A DNA stretch of 64,000 bases. Origin: Streptomyces sp. SPB162. GTDB lineage: Bacteria > Actinomycetota > Actinomycetes > Streptomycetales > Streptomycetaceae. A program made the position numbers and the translations under genes. This document shows positions 61,370 to 64,000 of the stretch, piece after piece. The stretch covers positions 1,636,501-1,700,500 of the forward strand of contig NZ_JAQFII010000001.1 in NCBI RefSeq assembly GCF_029504575.1, given 5' to 3'. Under the pieces are notes generated by a model that worked only from the letters and a program-made list of their open reading frames with translations, was not told the DNA's origin and ran no database searches. Within the stretch, counting starts at the first letter, position 1. Every line of letters begins with the position of its first letter.

Positions 61370-62686
61370 GTGACACCGCCACGAGCCGCCGGCTCCAACT
61401 CCGGGGCGGCCCACGTCGCTCCCGTGCTCGCCGATCTGATGCCGTGGTCCGTGCCGCCGCTGGTCTACGGCCGGTCCTGGGCGGTGGCACCCGACGCGAA
61501 GGCGCTGCGGGCCCGCTGGGACGCGCTGCTGGCGGCGGCCGACGACGCGGAACGCGAGCGGCTGCTGCGGCCGAGCCGGGCCCGCGGGCTGCACACCCCC
61601 GCGCCGCAGCTGGCGGTTCCGGGACGGGAGGGGCGGCCCGCCGCCACGACCCGGCTGGCCCGCGAGAGCGGCCGGTGCCCCGAACCGGTCCGCGTCCTGC
61701 ACGGCGCCTTCGACCTGCAGTGGCTGATTCCCGACCACCGGCTCATCGACGCCGCCCGCCCCGAGCTGTGGCGGGTCGCCGACGAGCGCCAGATCTTCGC
61801 GGTGGAGCAGGCCAGGCTCCCCAACGTCCCCGGTCCCGCGCTGTCGTTCGGCGCCGTCCTGCCCGACGGCCGCTCGCCCGCCGGCAAACCGGGCAGGATC
61901 CGGCCGCTGTACCGGCGGCCCGGCGGGCAGGACCCCAACCTCGCGCCCGGCCTGACCGAGCTGCTCGGCGAGCTCCTCGGGCTGCCGGTGGGCGCCGAGG
62001 ACGTGCTGGCCTGGATCACCGTCGCGGGCCTGCCGGCCCGGGACCCGCGGGAGGGTGTCGCGGTGCCGCTCACCCGCGACCCGGAACTGTGGCTCGCCGC
62101 CGTCGAACTGGGCCGGACGTCGATCTGGCTGCACACCCGCGGCGAGCGCTGCGCGGATCCCGCCGCCGGCCGGCCCGCCGGCCAGCCCCGGCTGCCCGGC
62201 GGCCGACGCCCGTACGTCCGCGCCCCGCTGCCCGCGGTGCCGCGGCCCGGGGAGCTGGCGTACGACCCGGAGGAGGAGGCGCTGCGGATCGGCGAGGGGC
62301 TGATCTCACCGGTACCGGCCGCCGCGTGGGAGTTCCACGCGGGCGGGGTGCGGGTGCTGGAGGCCTGGTATGAGCGGCGGGCGGCCGTCGCGGCTCCGGC
62401 GACGCTGGAGGCGCTGCGGCCCGCTCGCTGGACCCGGGAGACGACCACGGAGCTGCTCGAACTCGTTTCCGTACTCACCCTGCTGGCCGCGCTCCGACCG
62501 GAGCGGCGGAAGCTCGCGGAGCGGCTGGCGGCGGAGCCGGGGTCGCGGCGGGCGCGCGCGGCGGGAATCTCCGCCGAAGCACTGCGCCTGGCGGGGGTCC
62601 TGCCCGCGCCCGTGGGGGCGCGGCGGCCCGCATCGGTGCTGGACCATCACGAGGAAGGTCCGGACGGGCAGTTCGCGCTGCTGTGA
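61370..62686 (+). CDS. Orphan type ISP restriction/modification C-terminal-like protein
   Basis: 438 residues from GTG 61370 with GGGGAGG. I recognise the actinobacterial group usually annotated type ISP restriction/modification enzyme. Landmarks are DLMPWSVPPLVYGRSWAVAP, PVRVLHGAFDLQWLIPDHRL, IDAARPELWRVADERQIFAV and GRIRPLYRRPGG. It corresponds to the C-terminal specificity-like part only: there is no helicase, nuclease or methyltransferase motif (no NPPY). Restriction activity is therefore unlikely. Follows the GntR gene by 115 bp. Confidence 0.75.
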   Translation: MTPPRAAGSNSGAAHVAPVLADLMPWSVPPLVYGRSWAVAPDAKALRARWDALLAAADDAERERLLRPSRARGLHTPAPQLAVPGREGRPAATTRLARESGRCPEPVRVLHGAFDLQWLIPDHRLIDAARPELWRVADERQIFAVEQARLPNVPGPALSFGAVLPDGRSPAGKPGRIRPLYRRPGGQDPNLAPGLTELLGELLGLPVGAEDVLAWITVAGLPARDPREGVAVPLTRDPELWLAAVELGRTSIWLHTRGERCADPAAGRPAGQPRLPGGRRPYVRAPLPAVPRPGELAYDPEEEALRIGEGLISPVPAAAWEFHAGGVRVLEAWYERRAAVAAPATLEALRPARWTRETTTELLELVSVLTLLAALRPERRKLAERLAAEPGSRRARAAGISAEALRLAGVLPAPVGARRPASVLDHHEEGPDGQFALL

Positions 62687-62838
62687 GGCGTCGACAGGAC
62701 GCCACGGGTGTTACGGGTGGTGGAAAGCGTCCGAACGCAGGTGGACGCGCGTAGAGCCCTTGCCGTTCACGGCGAGCACACCGCAACGCCGCTGGCCGCA
62801 GCGTTGTGCCGGGACGGTGTGACCGCCGGAAGGTGGGA

Positions 62839-63102
62839 TCAGCCGCGGCTGCCGAACAGGGAGCGCCGCAGGCGCCGCAGCGGCGCGAACAGGGACACCC
62901 GTGCACTGCGGCTCGCTTTGGTGCGCGCCGAATCCCGCGAGGTCAGCTCGCGCATCAGCAACGTCGCCTCCGCACTCTCACGGTGCGGGACGACAGGGCC
63001 GCCCAGTATCGCGAGATGACGATCCAGACGCGTGCTGGTCGTGCTGCTTCCGCAGTTGATGGCAGGCACTCTCGGCCTGCTACGCATAACTATCTGTTCC
63101 AT
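62839..63102 (-). CDS. Small basic hypothetical protein
   Basis: 87 residues from ATG 63102 with GGGGAG upstream; longer frames lack a start signal. The sequence MEQIVMRSRPRVPAINCGSS, then RLDRHLAILGGPVVPHRESA and a basic tail ending LRRLRRSLFGSRG is unlike random GC-rich frames in its codon and residue balance. No membrane segment. I do not recognise a family, though it feels like a conserved Streptomyces protein. Confidence 0.6.
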   Translation of the reverse strand: MEQIVMRSRPRVPAINCGSSTTSTRLDRHLAILGGPVVPHRESAEATLLMRELTSRDSARTKASRSARVSLFAPLRRLRRSLFGSRG

Positions 63103-63367
63103 GACACTCCCCACCCGTACGAGGGCACCCGGCCCGGGCAGGGTAACCCTATCGCCCCGACGCGTCACCTGCGCATCCCAGGCCCCGGATTGACCCTCCG
63201 GCTCTGGGTGTTGACGACTGAACAGCGAATTACCGCCGCGCGCAAGGAAGTTGGCGAACGGCGGACAGTGAGAGCCTACCCCCCTCCCGGCCGTTCCATC
63301 ATCGCCGCGACCGGCCGCCGTCGGCGTCGACCACGACACCGGCGGCGGCCGGGACGAGCGGTACGGA

Positions 63368-64000
63368 TCAGGCGGCGGAGCTGAACGCGGGCAGGTAGCC
63401 GCCGGACTGGCCGGCCGCCTTGGGGTGGTAGGACTCGTCGATCGGGAAGGTCAGGCTGTTCAGCCAGGGCGATCCCGAGCAGAGTTCGTGTCCGGTGAAG
63501 GTGCCGCGCACATCGGCGAAGCCGAAGCCGTGGTCGGCGGCGCGCTTGGCCGTCACGGTGTCGAGTTCGTCGGCCGCGCCGTTGATGGCGGCGCGCGAGG
63601 TGTCGCTGAGACCGGCCCAGCAACTGCCCCCGATCTTGTAGAAGTGCGGGTAGCCGACCACGACCACATGGGCGTTGGGGGCCTTGGCGTGGATGGCGTT
63701 GTACACGTTGTCGAGGAGGCCGGGGAGGGTGTTGTCCGCGTAGGCGCGGGCCGTCGCGATGCGGGCCAGACAGGTGCTCTCGGAGTTGAGCACGCAGGTG
63801 GTCATGACGTCGGCGAAGCCCGCGTCGTTGCCGCCGATGCTGATACTCACCAGGCCGGTGGACGCGTTGAGCGGCCCGAGCTGGTTGTTGAGCACATCAC
63901 CCGTTTTGGCGCCCGAGCAGGCGGTGAAGGCGAACGCTGACGGGGCGTGAGCCGCCGCCCACAGCGCCGGATACGCCTTGGTGCTGCGCTTGCAGGCACC
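63368..64000 (-). CDS. SGNH/GDSL hydrolase (esterase/lipase), 5' end outside window
   Basis: 210 residues remain; the frame is open to the window end, so the N-terminal GDS block and signal peptide are beyond it. Present: SGAKTGDVLNNQ (block II-like), SISIGGNDAGFADV (block III GxND) and the catalytic acid/base block FPIDESYHPKAAGQ. Four to six cysteines fit a secreted disulfide-bonded esterase like those of S. scabies and S. coelicolor. Esterase or lipase acting outside the cell. Confidence 0.9.
   Translation of the reverse strand, partial: GACKRSTKAYPALWAAAHAPSAFAFTACSGAKTGDVLNNQLGPLNASTGLVSISIGGNDAGFADVMTTCVLNSESTCLARIATARAYADNTLPGLLDNVYNAIHAKAPNAHVVVVGYPHFYKIGGSCWAGLSDTSRAAINGAADELDTVTAKRAADHGFGFADVRGTFTGHELCSGSPWLNSLTFPIDESYHPKAAGQSGGYLPAFSSAA

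Noticed and set aside
56122..64000. Biosynthetic gene cluster or prophage
   Set aside because: No polyketide, peptide synthetase, integrase or phage structural genes occur; the genes are ordinary catabolic and regulatory ones.

Overview
The window is a stretch of high-GC actinobacterial chromosome, almost certainly Streptomyces. The genus call rests on two chaplins (one short, one long with a sortase signal), GTG/TTG starts behind purine-rich ribosome binding sites, dense TetR/GntR/MarR regulators, an F420-type luciferase-like oxidoreductase, DUF5703, and a very strong third-position GC bias that fills the non-coding frames with spurious open frames. From memory, the order chaplins - M20 peptidase - tRNA-Leu - gluconate genes - homogentisate dioxygenase - SGNH esterase resembles the Streptomyces coelicolor SCO167x to SCO172x region; I could not check this.

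Layout. 1-8.4 kb: the 3' end of a CorA-type transporter gene, a hypothetical, a decayed IS5-like element carrying a passenger ORF and flanked by CTAG duplications, divergent LLM oxidoreductase and aldo/keto reductase genes, and a RecD2-like protein that appears to have lost its ATPase motifs. 8.4-11.9 kb: DUF5703, long chaplin with collagen-like repeats, short chaplin (ChpH type), M20 peptidase, tRNA-Leu(GAG) with a terminator. 12-23 kb: zinc-finger SDR, fumarylacetoacetase, pirin, AtuA-like protein, membrane protein, NUDIX hydrolase, a caspase-like His/Cys protein, two DUF202 proteins. 23-26 kb: a MarR divergon controlling an MFS pump and a quinone oxidoreductase. 27-33 kb: sugar-acid catabolism (gntR, gntK, gntP, MBL hydrolase, glucarate dehydratase, ADP-ribosylglycohydrolase). 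33-41 kb: two acyl-CoA catabolic operons separated by a 1.3 kb gene-free block holding a 216-bp inverted repeat. 41-49.5 kb: alpha/beta hydrolase, secreted penicillin acylase, class IV aminotransferase, LRV-repeat protein, amidase. 49.5-58.4 kb: MaoC, TetR, acyl-CoA dehydrogenase, TetR, DUF402, alcohol and aldehyde dehydrogenases, molybdopterin oxidoreductase. 58.4-64 kb: TetR, homogentisate dioxygenase with its GntR regulator, an orphan type ISP-like domain protein, a small basic protein and an SGNH hydrolase cut by the window edge.

How the genes work together. Most of the window is catabolic and redox metabolism run in small operons by dedicated local repressors. Several repressors have recognisable palindromic operators: MarR (25.5 kb), TetR (51.95 kb, with a matching site at 55.96 kb before the aldehyde dehydrogenase), TetR (49.54 and 50.71 kb), and a 24-bp palindrome before hmgA. 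hmgA and fahA are the two ends of the lower tyrosine/phenylalanine pathway but lie 45 kb apart. The chaplins belong to aerial development.

Besides genes there is notable non-coding architecture. A dispersed repeat of about 180-200 bp with inverted ends occurs four times, three of them wedged between convergent genes and touching their stop codons. Short tandem repeats sit at several gene 3' ends, and a long near-perfect inverted repeat fills the 35.8-36.8 kb gap. The most interesting protein-level observations are the caspase-like protein at 20.3 kb, the motif-less RecD2 relative at 5.1 kb and the collagen-like chaplin at 8.7 kb.
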